This document shows positions 8,101-16,454 of a DNA stretch of 64,000 nt, one piece after another. The position numbers were made by a program, and so were the translations under genes. The stretch comes from an uncultured Croceicoccus sp. (GTDB taxonomy: Bacteria; Pseudomonadota; Alphaproteobacteria; Sphingomonadales; Sphingomonadaceae), in contig NZ_CANMCP010000002.1 in assembly GCF_947496385.1 (NCBI RefSeq), positions 340,330 through 404,329 of the forward strand, read 5' to 3'. The stretch's first letter is position 1, and the number at the start of each line of letters is the position of its first letter. The notes beneath the pieces are model-generated. The model did no database searches. It was not told where the DNA came from and saw only the letters and a program-made list of their open reading frames with translations.

Positions 8101-8652
8101 ATTTTCGAACCGAACGACTGGATCAGCGACTGGCCCCGCCTAGCCGAGGTGGCGCTCGGCGGTGTGTTCTTCTTCATCGGCATCGTCGCCTTCGTCCGCA
8201 TATTGGGCAAGCGGACCACGGGACAGATGAACAATTTCGACTGGATCATCACGGTCACTGTCGGCGCGCTGGCGGCGTCCGGCATATTGAGCCGGGATAT
8301 CTCCTTTGCCGACGCCGTGCTGGGCATCGTCGTGCTGGGCCTCATGCAATATGCGACGACCTTGCTCGTGCTGCGCGGGGGGATGGTCTCGAAACTGGCC
8401 GAGGCCTCGCCGACGCTGCTGCTGCACAAGGGCCGCGTGCTGGAGGACGCGATGCGCCGCACGCGCATTTCACCCGAGGAGCTGCGCGGTGCCCTGCGTC
8501 AGAAGGGGATCACCCGGTTCGAGGATGCCAACTGGGTCATCCTCGAAACCAATGGCGTGCTCAGCGTCATCACGAAATGCGACATGACCATCGACGAGGC
8601 CGAAACGCTCGCCGATGTCCGCGCGCCGGACGAGCTGCCCGGCCCGCGCTGA
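8101..8652 (+). CDS. DUF421 (YetF-like) membrane protein, probable ATT start
   Basis: Inner-membrane protein with three predicted membrane helices followed by the cytoplasmic DUF421 domain (GKRTTGQMNNFDWIITVTVGALAASGIL; SPTLLLHKGR; RFEDANWVILETNG). Function of the family is unknown; Bacillus relatives are spore or envelope proteins. Reading back in frame there is no ATG, GTG or TTG between the stop at 8047 and GTG 8149. GTG 8149 would delete residues the family normally has before the first helix, and it lacks a ribosome binding site. GAAGGAG (8086-8092) lies 8 bases before ATT 8101, which gives the expected N-terminus FEPNDWISDW. I therefore prefer ATT, as in infC. ATG 8081 is out of frame. 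It follows the secreted protein gene by 51 bases. Confidence 0.8.
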   Translation: MFEPNDWISDWPRLAEVALGGVFFFIGIVAFVRILGKRTTGQMNNFDWIITVTVGALAASGILSRDISFADAVLGIVVLGLMQYATTLLVLRGGMVSKLAEASPTLLLHKGRVLEDAMRRTRISPEELRGALRQKGITRFEDANWVILETNGVLSVITKCDMTIDEAETLADVRAPDELPGPR

Positions 8653-8665
8653 CCTTTTTGAGCGC

Positions 8666-9646
8666 TCAGCCCTCGCCCCGGACGATCCGTTCCTGGCGGT
8701 CGGTTGCGCTTTCCTTCGGCACGAAACTGTTGGAATCGACCTTCAGCCAGATGAGGATCGGCGCCGCCATGTAGATCGAGGAATAGGTGCCCACGAAAAT
8801 ACCCAGCGCGATCGCCGCCGCGAAACCGAAGGTCGCCTGCGGCCCGAGAACGAGCAGCGCCGTCAGCACGGTCAGCGTCGTAAGCGAGGTGACCACCGTG
8901 CGCGACAGCGTTTCATTGACCGACAGATCGAGCAGTTCCTCCATCGGCATCCGGCGATATTTCTTCAGGTTTTCACGGATGCGGTCATACACCACGATCG
9001 TATCGTTCAGCGAATAGCCGATGATGGCAAGGATCGCCGCCACGATATTGAGGTCGAATTCCAGCTGCGTAATCGCAAAAAATCCCATGGTGAGCGACAC
9101 GTCGTGGATCAGCGCGAAAAGCGCCCCCACGCCGAACTGCCACTCGAACCGGACCCAGATATAGATGGCAATCGCCACCATCGCGGCGAGCAGCGCATAC
9201 ATCCCGGTGGAAAACAGCTCCTCCGACACCTTGCCCGACACCGAATCGACGCCGTCGATGCGCACGTCGGGATGCTCCGTCTCCATGGCGCGGGTGATGT
9301 CCTGCGTCATGCGGTCGGCGAGCGTGGTGGAATCGGGGCCGGTCCCTTCGGGCAGGCGCATGCGGATCGACACCTCGTTCGGCTGTCCGAAACGCTGGAT
9401 CACCGGGTCGCCATAGCCGAGCCCGCCGATGCTGCGTCGCAATTCGGCGACCGGTGCCTCCGCCGTTTCGGTGAAGGTCGCGCGGATCATCTGCCCGCCG
9501 ACGAAATCGACGCCGAGGTTGAGCCCGTTCGTCGCCACCAGCGCCCAGCTCGCCGCCATCAGCAGCAGCGAGACGATGTAGAACGGCACGCGCAACCGCA
9601 GGAAGCGGATATTCGTATTGTCGGGAACGAGTTTGAGCAGTTTCAT
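8666..9646 (-). CDS. secF: Protein translocase subunit SecF
   Basis: Inner-membrane accessory subunit of the Sec translocon that uses the proton-motive force to help release exported proteins. 326 residues with six helices. The first helix is followed by the conserved LNLGVDFVGGQMIRA, then the periplasmic P1-like domain, and the RND-type helices with YSLNDTIVVYDRIREN and VVTSLTTLTVLTALLVLG. It is 10 bases downstream of secD on the same strand. A C-terminal charged tail follows the last helix. It converges with the DUF421 gene, with 13 bases between the stops. Confidence 0.97.
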   Translation of the reverse strand: MKLLKLVPDNTNIRFLRLRVPFYIVSLLLMAASWALVATNGLNLGVDFVGGQMIRATFTETAEAPVAELRRSIGGLGYGDPVIQRFGQPNEVSIRMRLPEGTGPDSTTLADRMTQDITRAMETEHPDVRIDGVDSVSGKVSEELFSTGMYALLAAMVAIAIYIWVRFEWQFGVGALFALIHDVSLTMGFFAITQLEFDLNIVAAILAIIGYSLNDTIVVYDRIRENLKKYRRMPMEELLDLSVNETLSRTVVTSLTTLTVLTALLVLGPQATFGFAAAIALGIFVGTYSSIYMAAPILIWLKVDSNSFVPKESATDRQERIVRGEG

Positions 9647-9656
9647 GGCACGTCCC

Positions 9657-11255
9657 TTAGATATTCAGCTCGGCGGGGCGGTTTTTCCGCAGATAGCTTG
9701 CCACCCACATGCGGGTCAGCGTGACGGCGGTGAAGACCGAGGTGACGATGCCGATGATCAACACGATGGCAAACCCGCGGATCGGCCCGGAGCCGAAGAG
9801 GAACAACAGCACGCCCGCGATGAAATTGGTGATGTTCGCATCGAGAATGGCGCGCTGCGCCTCGCGATAGCCGACCTCGACCGCCTGCACCACGCGGCGA
9901 CCGCGGCGGCGTTCCTCGCGTATGCGTTCGTTGATGAGCACGTTGGCATCAACCGCCGTACCGATGGTCAGCACGAAGCCGGCAATCCCCGGCAGCGTCA
10001 GGGTGGAGCCGAGAATCGCCATGATACCGAGGATAATCAACACGTTGAGCACGATGGCGATGTCGGCGTAGATGCCGAACCGGCCATAGCTCACGAACAT
10101 GAACGCCATGACCGCCGCGCCCCCCACGATCAGCGCGAGCAGACCCTTGCGGATCGAATCGGCGCCGAGATCCGGGCCAACGGTGCGCTCCTCCACGATC
10201 TGAAGATCGATCGGCAGCGCGCCGGAGCGCAGCGAGATGGCGAGCGCATTCGCGCTGTCGACGGTGAAATTGCCGCTGATCTGCGCCGATCCGCCGAGGA
10301 TCGGTTCGTTGATATTGGGCGCCGACAACACCTCGCCGTCGAGGATGATGGCGAACGGCTTGTTGACGTTATCGGTGGTCAGCTGCGCGAACTTGCGCCC
10401 GCCTTCCTGGTTGAAGGTGATATTGACGACGGGGGCGCCGTTCTGATCGTAGCCCTGCCGCGCGTCGGTCAGGTTGTCGCCCTGAATTCCGCCCAGCCGG
10501 CGTACCGCGATCGGGCCGGTCTGCTGACCACCGGCGGCAAAGTTCAGGATCTCGCTGCCCGGAGGGGCGATACCCTGCGCCAGATCGGCCGGCGCCGCGG
10601 AACCATCGACCAGCTTGAACTCAAGCTTCGCCGTCTGCCCCAGAAGATCCTTCAACTGTTGCGGATCGTCGAGGCCGGGGACCTGCACCACGATGCGATT
10701 GTCGCCCTGCCGGATGATCGTGGGCTCCCGCGTGCCAAGCTCGTCAATGCGGCGGCGCACGACATCGGTGGCGGTGTCCATCGCCAGCTCGACACCCTGC
10801 TCCAGCCCCGCCTCGGTCGGGACGACAATGAAACGCGTGCCATCGACCACGTTGATGGTCCAGTCGCGCTGTCCGGTAAGCCCCGCGCCATCGGTCAGCG
10901 GCAGCAGCGCCTCACGCGCGGCGTCGACCTGATCGGCGTCCTGCACCATGAAGGACAGGCGCCCGTTGCTGCGGGAAATATCGCCGATCTCGACTTCGTC
11001 ATCGGCCTCGCGCAGGACGCGGCGCACGTCCTCTTCCATCGATTCGAGCCGAAGCCCGCGCACCTGCCCCGTATCCGCCTCCAGCAGGATGTGACTGCCG
11101 CCTGCGAGATCGAGGCCGAGATTGACCTCCGGATCGGGCAGCGCATCGGGCCAGGTCCCGCCCGCGATGGAAACGAGCGACGGCAGGGCGAAGAACACCC
11201 CGATCGCGGTAATCGCGGAGAGCCAGATGACTTTCCAGCGCGGGAAATCGAGCAT
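9657..11255 (-). CDS. secD: Protein translocase subunit SecD
   Basis: 532-residue partner of SecF. It has an N-terminal membrane helix, LGLDLAGGSHILLEAD (the D-G-G motif), a large periplasmic P1 head (about residues 50-330, with the conserved RRRIDELGTREPTIIRQG and QVPGLDD), and five C-terminal helices with GTAVDANVLINERIREERRRG and FLFGSGPIRGFAIVLIIGI. Length and order are normal. The gene sits 8 bases after yajC and 10 bases before secF, the standard yajC-secD-secF operon. Confidence 0.97.
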   Translation of the reverse strand: MLDFPRWKVIWLSAITAIGVFFALPSLVSIAGGTWPDALPDPEVNLGLDLAGGSHILLEADTGQVRGLRLESMEEDVRRVLREADDEVEIGDISRSNGRLSFMVQDADQVDAAREALLPLTDGAGLTGQRDWTINVVDGTRFIVVPTEAGLEQGVELAMDTATDVVRRRIDELGTREPTIIRQGDNRIVVQVPGLDDPQQLKDLLGQTAKLEFKLVDGSAAPADLAQGIAPPGSEILNFAAGGQQTGPIAVRRLGGIQGDNLTDARQGYDQNGAPVVNITFNQEGGRKFAQLTTDNVNKPFAIILDGEVLSAPNINEPILGGSAQISGNFTVDSANALAISLRSGALPIDLQIVEERTVGPDLGADSIRKGLLALIVGGAAVMAFMFVSYGRFGIYADIAIVLNVLIILGIMAILGSTLTLPGIAGFVLTIGTAVDANVLINERIREERRRGRRVVQAVEVGYREAQRAILDANITNFIAGVLLFLFGSGPIRGFAIVLIIGIVTSVFTAVTLTRMWVASYLRKNRPAELNI

Positions 11256-11263
11256 GGGCGGTC

Positions 11264-11596
11264 TCAGTCGTTGGCGGGCTTGACGCCGCCCTTGGGCATC
11301 ACGTCGCCGATGGTCTGGCGCACGGCCTGAACCCGGACGTTGGGGGCAATCTCGATCTCGACGAAATCATCGTCCAGCTTCGTGATCTTGCCGACGAGCC
11401 CGCCTGCGGTCACGACGCGGTCGTTACGCTGCAATCCGGCGATCTTGGCCTGATGCGCCTTCTGCCGCTTGATCTGCGGGCGGAAGACGAGGAACCAGAA
11501 AATGAGGCCCATCGCGGCCAGCAGGATGAGGTTCATGAAGGCGGGCGGTCCGGCGGCGGCGGGCGCCGCGGCGAGGATGAGCAGGGAACTGTTCAC
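11264..11596 (-). CDS. yajC: Preprotein translocase subunit YajC
   Basis: 110-residue single-span membrane protein of the SecDF-YajC complex. The helix (LILLAAMGLIFWFLVFRPQIKRQKAHQAKI) is followed by the family signature LQRNDRVVTAGGLVGKITKLDDDFVEIEIAPNVRV. The N-terminus is alanine/proline-rich. First gene of the operon; the 217 bases between it and the tRNA-Pro hold its promoter, but I cannot point to a clear -35/-10 pair. Confidence 0.95.
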   Translation of the reverse strand: MNSSLLILAAAPAAAGPPAFMNLILLAAMGLIFWFLVFRPQIKRQKAHQAKIAGLQRNDRVVTAGGLVGKITKLDDDFVEIEIAPNVRVQAVRQTIGDVMPKGGVKPAND

Positions 11597-11813
11597 GGTT
11601 TACCGGCTTCTTTCGATCAGAAATGAAATGGCTCGGGACGGCGCCATCACGGCACCGCCAGCGTCCAGGGCGCGGCGATTAGCAGCATTGCACAGGCGTG
11701 GCAATGCGCCCCCCGCCCGGTGCCGTCGCCCGATGGTCCGTGAGCCATATCGCATATTCTGTCCCGCAAGCCTTGCCAAGCGATCCGCGCCCCGCTATTG
11801 GCGCCGTTCCGGT

Positions 11814-11890
11814 CGGGACGTAGCGCAGCCTGGTAGCGCATCACACTGGGGGTGTGGGGGTCGGAGGTTCGAATCCTCTCGTCCCGACCA
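11814..11890 (+). tRNA. tRNA-Pro(GGG)
   Basis: 77 bases with encoded CCA. The acceptor CGGGACG pairs with CGTCCCG. The D arm is GCGC-AGCCTGGTA-GCGC. The anticodon stem TCACA/TGTGG encloses loop CTGGGGG, which places GGG at 34-36. The T arm is GGAGG-TTCGAAT-CCTCT. Confidence 0.95.
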
Positions 11891-12023
11891 AAATTTCCTT
11901 TCATCATCGCCGTCTGAATGCCCCACCCGCCGCGTACTCGCGCGTGGGAAGCGGGCCCGCGCGCCGCGATGGAAACCGAATCGCGCCTGATGCGCTTTCC
12001 CTTCGAACGAAGGGGAGACGACA

Positions 12024-12860
12024 ATGGCCGCACGCGCCTATTGGAAGGGTCAGATCCGGCTCGCGCTGGTATCGATTCCGGTGGAAATCTATACCGCCGT
12101 CAAATCGGGGTCGAAGATCAGCTTTCGCCAGATCCACGAACCGAGCGGCAAGCCGATCAATTACGAGAAGATCGTGCAGGGCATCGGCCCCATCGACCGC
12201 GACGACATCATTCGCGGCTACGAAATTTCGAAAGACAATTACGTGCTCCTCGACGATGAGGAGATCGAGGCGGCGAAGGTCGAAAGCCGCAAGACGCTGG
12301 AACTCGTTCAGTTTGTCGACGCGCATGACATCGACGCCCTCTATTACGAGAAACCCTATTTCGTGGTGCCTGCGGACGATCTGGCGATGGATGCGTATGT
12401 CGTGCTGCGCGACGCGCTGCGACAGACGAAGAAGGTCGCGCTGGGGCAGATTTCGGTGCGCGGCAAGGAATTGCTCGTCGCGCTCAAACCCTGCGGCAAG
12501 GGGATATTGCTCGAAACGATGCGCTATGCCGACGAGGTCCGCAAGGGTCAGGCCTTTTTCGGCGAAATCGGCGAGGACGAGCCCGAGGACGAATTGCTCG
12601 AACTCGCCACGACACTGATCGAGAAGAAGAGCGCGCCGTTCGATCCGTCGGAATTCCACGACCGCTACGCCGACGCGCTCGAGCGGCTGATCGAGAAGAA
12701 GGCGAAGGACAAGGGCGGCAAGATCCTAGAGGATGTCGAGAAGCCGGAAAGCGGCAAGGGCGGCAATGTCATCGACCTCATGGCCGCGTTGAAGAAATCG
12801 GTGGGCGACGATGATGGCAAATCGCCTTCGAAGAAGACATCGCGCAAGAAGAGCGCCTGA
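12024..12860 (+). CDS. ku: Ku protein for non-homologous end joining
   Basis: 278-residue DNA-end-binding protein; the homodimer threads onto double-strand ends and recruits LigD. The conserved N-terminus is [20 protein letters not shown]. The core contains [15 protein letters not shown], then [23 protein letters not shown] and [12 protein letters not shown]. The C-terminal tail is lysine-rich (KKTSRKKSA), typical for DNA contact or LigD recruitment. It is followed 14 bases later by the MgtC-like gene and then ligD, so Ku and LigD are probably co-expressed. Confidence 0.96.
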   Translation: MAARAYWKGQIRLALVSIPVEIYTAVKSGSKISFRQIHEPSGKPINYEKIVQGIGPIDRDDIIRGYEISKDNYVLLDDEEIEAAKVESRKTLELVQFVDAHDIDALYYEKPYFVVPADDLAMDAYVVLRDALRQTKKVALGQISVRGKELLVALKPCGKGILLETMRYADEVRKGQAFFGEIGEDEPEDELLELATTLIEKKSAPFDPSEFHDRYADALERLIEKKAKDKGGKILEDVEKPESGKGGNVIDLMAALKKSVGDDDGKSPSKKTSRKKSA

Positions 12861-12874
12861 ACGGCGGGACGACC

Positions 12875-13375
12875 ATGGAACTCAACCCATCGATCGCGCT
12901 CCAATGGCTTGACTGGCAATTGATGCTGCGGCTGGGCGTCGCGGCGGTGCTCGGCCTCGTCCTGGGGCTGGATCGCGAATTGCGGGGGCATGCGGCCGGA
13001 ATGCGCACGCATGGGCTGATCTGCTTTACCTCCGCGGCGGCGACCGTTTCGATCATTGCCCTTTATCTGCAACTCGGTCCGGAACGAATGGACCCCCTTC
13101 GCCTGTTCGAGGCGGCGGGTTCGTTCATCGGTATCGTCGGTGCCGGGTTGATCGTATTTTCGCGTGGGCAATTGCACAATATCACCACCGCCGCCAATCT
13201 CTGGCTTGCCGCGATCATCGGGGTGGCTTGCGGGGCGGCGCAATGGCCGCTCGTGCTGGTCGCGACGATCATTTCGATCGTGATGCTGAGGCTCCTTCGC
13301 ATTCTCGAACGGCACATGGGTCCCGATCGACGATTGTCACAGGACGACGGCACCGCGCCGCGCGAACGCCGATGA
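12875..13375 (+). CDS. MgtC/SapB-family inner-membrane protein
   Basis: 166 residues with about four membrane helices and no large C-terminal cytoplasmic domain. The signature of the family is present: RLGVAAVLGLVLGLDRELRGHAAGMRTHGLICFTSAA, and later GSFIGIVGAGLIVF and TTAANLWLAAIIGVACG. Members are best known for magnesium limitation or F-ATPase interaction in pathogens, but short versions like this are of unknown role. It sits between ku and ligD and overlaps ligD by the ATGA junction (13372-13375). An envelope gene inside an NHEJ operon is an odd partner. Confidence 0.85.
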   Translation: MELNPSIALQWLDWQLMLRLGVAAVLGLVLGLDRELRGHAAGMRTHGLICFTSAAATVSIIALYLQLGPERMDPLRLFEAAGSFIGIVGAGLIVFSRGQLHNITTAANLWLAAIIGVACGAAQWPLVLVATIISIVMLRLLRILERHMGPDRRLSQDDGTAPRERR

Positions 13376-15849
13376 CAAAACCATCCGACCCGCTCGCCGA
13401 CTATAACGCGAAGCGCGATTTCAGCAGGACCGCCGAGCCCACCGGCGATGCGGGCGCGCCGGGCGGCAATCGTTTCGTCGTTCAGAAACACGATGCGACC
13501 CGCCTGCACTGGGATCTGCGGCTGGAGAGCGATGGCGTTCTGAAAAGCTGGGCGGTGACCAAGGGCCCCTCGCCCGACCCCGATATAAAGCGGCTGGCGG
13601 TCCGGACCGAGGATCACCCACTCTCCTATGCCGCGTTCGAGGGCACCATTCCGGACGACGAATATGGCGGTGGCACGGTCATGATCTGGGACCACGGAAC
13701 ATGGGCACCTGTCGAGGGGAAGAGCGCGGACGACCTTGCCGACGGGCATCTGCATTTCATCCTGTCGGGCGAGCGGATGAAGGGCGAATGGCTGCTCGTC
13801 CGGATGAACCCGCGCAAGGGCGAACGCCGCGAAAACTGGCTGCTGCGCAAGATCGAAGATGCGCATGCGCAGAGCGGCGATCCGCTCGTCGAGCGTTGCC
13901 TCACCAGCGTATCGACAGGGCGTTCCATGGCCGAAATCGCCGCGAATGCCGACCCGAAATCCGGCGGCGGTGATGAAAAGACGGGCGGCCAGAAACGCGC
14001 CCGAACGCGGCGCAATCCCGATGCGAAACCGCCCGCCTTTGCCAAGCCGCAGCTTGCCACGCTGGTCGACGCGGTTCCGACCGGCAATGGCTGGATGCAC
14101 GAGATCAAGTTCGACGGCTATCGTGCCATCGTCGCGGCGGCGGGTGACGCGGTGACGATCTATACGCGCAGCGGAAAGGACTGGACCGACAAATTTGGAC
14201 CGCTCGCCGCGCATATTGCGGCGCTCGACCTTCCGCCATCGCTGCTCGACGGGGAAATCGTGGCTTATGGCAAGGATGGCAATCCCGATTTTTCGGCGCT
14301 GCAATCCGTGCTGAAACGCGGGGCCGGGGCGCAGGGGGATGGCGATGCGCTCTCGTTCCACGCCTTCGATTTGATCGCGAGTGGCGGCGAGGATCTGGCT
14401 GCGCTCCCCAATATCGAGCGTAAGGAGCGGCTGGAAGCGCTTCTGCGCCACGCCGCGCCGCCGGTGCATGTCGCCGATCATGTCATCGGCGCGGGCGAGC
14501 GGCTGTATCGGACCATGTGCGATGCCGGGCAGGAAGGCATCATCTCGAAACGGATCGACGCGAAATATCGCCACGCGCGCAGCAAGGCGTGGGTCAAGGT
14601 GAAGTGCACGCGGCGGCAGGAGTTCGTCATCGTGGGGTATAGCGAATCAAAGGCGAAGGGACGCCCGTTCGCCTCCTTGCTGCTGGCGCAGAACGAAGGC
14701 GGCGAATTGCAGTACAAGGGCAAGGTCGGCACAGGCTTCGACGCCGATACGCTCGACGATCTTTCGTCACAAATGAAGCGGATCGCGCGCAAGACGCCGC
14801 CGCTCACGGTCGCGAAAACCGACGCGCGCGGCGCGCATTGGGTGACGCCGAAACTCGTTGCCGAAGTCGCCTTCGCCGAGTTCACCGCGGATGGGAAGGT
14901 ACGTCACGGCAGCTTCCTCGCCCTTCGCGAGGACAAGGATGCCGGTGAGGTGCGGCCCGAAACCGCCGCCGCCCCACCGCCCGCGCCGCATCCGGTCGAG
15001 ATCTCCAGCCGCTCGCGCATCGTCTTTCCCGATAGCGGACAGACGAAGGGCGAGCTTGCCGATTATTATGCGGCGATCGCCCCGCTCATGCTGCCGTTTG
15101 CCGCACGGCGCCCAATAAGCCTCGTGCGCTGCCCGCGGGGCCGCGCAAAGAAATGCTTTTTTCAAAAACACGACAGCGGCGCGTTCGGGCCGCATGTGCA
15201 CGCCGTCGCCATCGCCGAAAAGGACGGCGGGATGGAGGATTACCTCTATCTGGAGGATGACGCCGGCATTCTGGCCTGCGTGCAGATGGGAAGCGTGGAA
15301 TTTCACGGCTGGGGCAGCCGCACCGACGATGTCGAAGCGCCCGACCGCATGATCTTCGACCTCGACCCCGATGAGGCCGTGGATTTTGCCGACGTAAAAA
15401 AAGCCGCGAGCGATATTCGCGACCGGCTGGCCGATATCGGCCTCGTCAGCTTTCCCATGCTTTCGGGCGGCAAAGGCGTGCATGTCGTCGTTCCGCTATC
15501 GCCGGCGCACGGTTGGGACGCGCACAAGGATTTCGCCCGCCGCTTTGCCGAGGCGCTGTCCCTGACCGAACCCGATCGCTTCGTCGCGACGATGAGCAAG
15601 GCCAAGCGTAAGGGCCGCATTTTCATCGACTGGCTCCGCAATCAGCGCGGGGCGACGGCGGTGCTGCCCTATTCCGCCCGGGCACGAAGCGGGGCGCCCG
15701 TCGCGGTGCCGATCACCTGGGACGCGTTGAACGATGCCAAGGATGCGCACCCGTTTTCAATCGATGACGCAGATCGGTTGTTGCGGCGGGCCGAAGACGA
15801 CGCGTTGGCGGGATGGGGTTTTGCAGAGCAGGAACTGCCCGACATCTAA
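13372..15849 (+). CDS. ligD: Multifunctional DNA ligase LigD (phosphoesterase-ligase-polymerase)
   Basis: 825-residue NHEJ enzyme. The order is: an N-terminal 3'-phosphoesterase module (about 30-190; RFVVQKHDATRLHWDLRLE with catalytic histidines); an ATP-dependent ligase (about 225-530) with the adenylated lysine K246 in EIKFDGYR, the LLDGEIVAY motif and the OB-fold end; and a C-terminal primase-polymerase (about 540-825) with DLDPDEAVDF metal residues and SGGKGVHVVVPL. The PE-LIG-POL order is that of Pseudomonas-type LigD. The ATG overlaps the previous stop. The longer open frame upstream to 13228 is not needed. Confidence 0.95.
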   Translation: MTKPSDPLADYNAKRDFSRTAEPTGDAGAPGGNRFVVQKHDATRLHWDLRLESDGVLKSWAVTKGPSPDPDIKRLAVRTEDHPLSYAAFEGTIPDDEYGGGTVMIWDHGTWAPVEGKSADDLADGHLHFILSGERMKGEWLLVRMNPRKGERRENWLLRKIEDAHAQSGDPLVERCLTSVSTGRSMAEIAANADPKSGGGDEKTGGQKRARTRRNPDAKPPAFAKPQLATLVDAVPTGNGWMHEIKFDGYRAIVAAAGDAVTIYTRSGKDWTDKFGPLAAHIAALDLPPSLLDGEIVAYGKDGNPDFSALQSVLKRGAGAQGDGDALSFHAFDLIASGGEDLAALPNIERKERLEALLRHAAPPVHVADHVIGAGERLYRTMCDAGQEGIISKRIDAKYRHARSKAWVKVKCTRRQEFVIVGYSESKAKGRPFASLLLAQNEGGELQYKGKVGTGFDADTLDDLSSQMKRIARKTPPLTVAKTDARGAHWVTPKLVAEVAFAEFTADGKVRHGSFLALREDKDAGEVRPETAAAPPPAPHPVEISSRSRIVFPDSGQTKGELADYYAAIAPLMLPFAARRPISLVRCPRGRAKKCFFQKHDSGAFGPHVHAVAIAEKDGGMEDYLYLEDDAGILACVQMGSVEFHGWGSRTDDVEAPDRMIFDLDPDEAVDFADVKKAASDIRDRLADIGLVSFPMLSGGKGVHVVVPLSPAHGWDAHKDFARRFAEALSLTEPDRFVATMSKAKRKGRIFIDWLRNQRGATAVLPYSARARSGAPVAVPITWDALNDAKDAHPFSIDDADRLLRRAEDDALAGWGFAEQELPDI

Positions 15850-15853
15850 ATAG

Positions 15854-15893
15854 TTAACCTATATGGTTTTATTTTCCTACAGCATATAACCAT
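15854..15893 (+). promoter_or_regulatory. CtrA-like half sites flanking the 21-bp element
   Basis: TTAACCTA (15854-15861) and ATAACCAT (15886-15893) match 6 and 7 of 8 positions of the alphaproteobacterial CtrA half site TTAACCAT. They lie on either side of the 21-bp element, upstream of the holin gene. CtrA control of lysis and GTA genes is known in Rhodobacterales. Binding here is inference. Confidence 0.4.
15865..15885 (-). promoter_or_regulatory. 21-bp AT-rich element, copy 2 (upstream of holin)
   Basis: Exact reverse complement of 6996-7016 (core here GGTTTTATTTTCCTAC). It ends 46 bases before the holin start, inside the 82-base gap after ligD. Flanking bases differ from copy 1 on both sides, so conservation stops at the 21 bp. 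Confidence 0.7.
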
Positions 15894-15931
15894 TCTAGCG
15901 ATCCAGCGTCCATCGGCAAAGGAGCGCAGCC

Positions 15932-16342
15932 ATGCCCATTCTCGAATCCCTCATCGGGCCCATCACCCGCATCATCGACAAGGTCATCCCCGACAAGGAA
16001 GCCCGCGACCGGGCCAAGCTGGAACTCCTGAGCCTCGAAGCGGATCACGAGCTCAAGCAGATCGAGGCGCGGCTTTCGGCGATCGTCACCGAGGCGCAAT
16101 CGCCCGACCCATGGACCAGCCGGGCGCGACCCGGATTTCTCTACGTCATGTATCTCATCATCCTGTTCGCCATCCCCATGGGCGTGATCGGCGCCTTCAA
16201 TCCCGCGACGGCGCATGCGATCGGCAATGGCATGACAAGCTATCTCAACGGGCTTCCCGAACCGCTCTATGCGCTCTTCGGGACGGGCTATCTCGGCTAT
16301 ACCGCGGCGCGCCAGTGGGGCAAGGTGAAGGGCGTCGACTAG
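15932..16342 (+). CDS. GTA-type 3TM holin (PF11351-like)
   Basis: 136 residues. The amphipathic, charged N-terminal half (PITRIIDKVIPDKEARDRAKLELLSLEADHELKQIEARLSAI) is followed by SPDPWTSRARPGFLYVMYLIILFAIPMG and a C-terminal helix region with EPLYALFGTGYLGYTAARQW. This is the pattern of the 'holin of 3TMs, for gene-transfer release' family used for lysis by gene transfer agents and some prophages. A strong AAAGGAG (15918-15924) precedes ATG 15932. No endolysin, capsid or terminase gene lies nearby, so it stands alone. Upstream it carries the 21-bp element shared with the DUF6456/XRE region and CtrA-like half sites. Confidence 0.85.
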   Translation: MPILESLIGPITRIIDKVIPDKEARDRAKLELLSLEADHELKQIEARLSAIVTEAQSPDPWTSRARPGFLYVMYLIILFAIPMGVIGAFNPATAHAIGNGMTSYLNGLPEPLYALFGTGYLGYTAARQWGKVKGVD

Positions 16343-16454
16343 GCGCGAACAGACCCTCGGGGCGGTGCGTACCGGCGCCGCCCCCTTGTCATTGCGATTT
16401 TCGGCGCGCATAGCGCCAGACTTTGACAGGCTGGATTTACAGCGAGGGACTTTC

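Noticed and set aside
11647..12033. Minus-strand frame with [22 protein letters not shown]
   Set aside because: Translation across the tRNA-Pro(GGG) gene.
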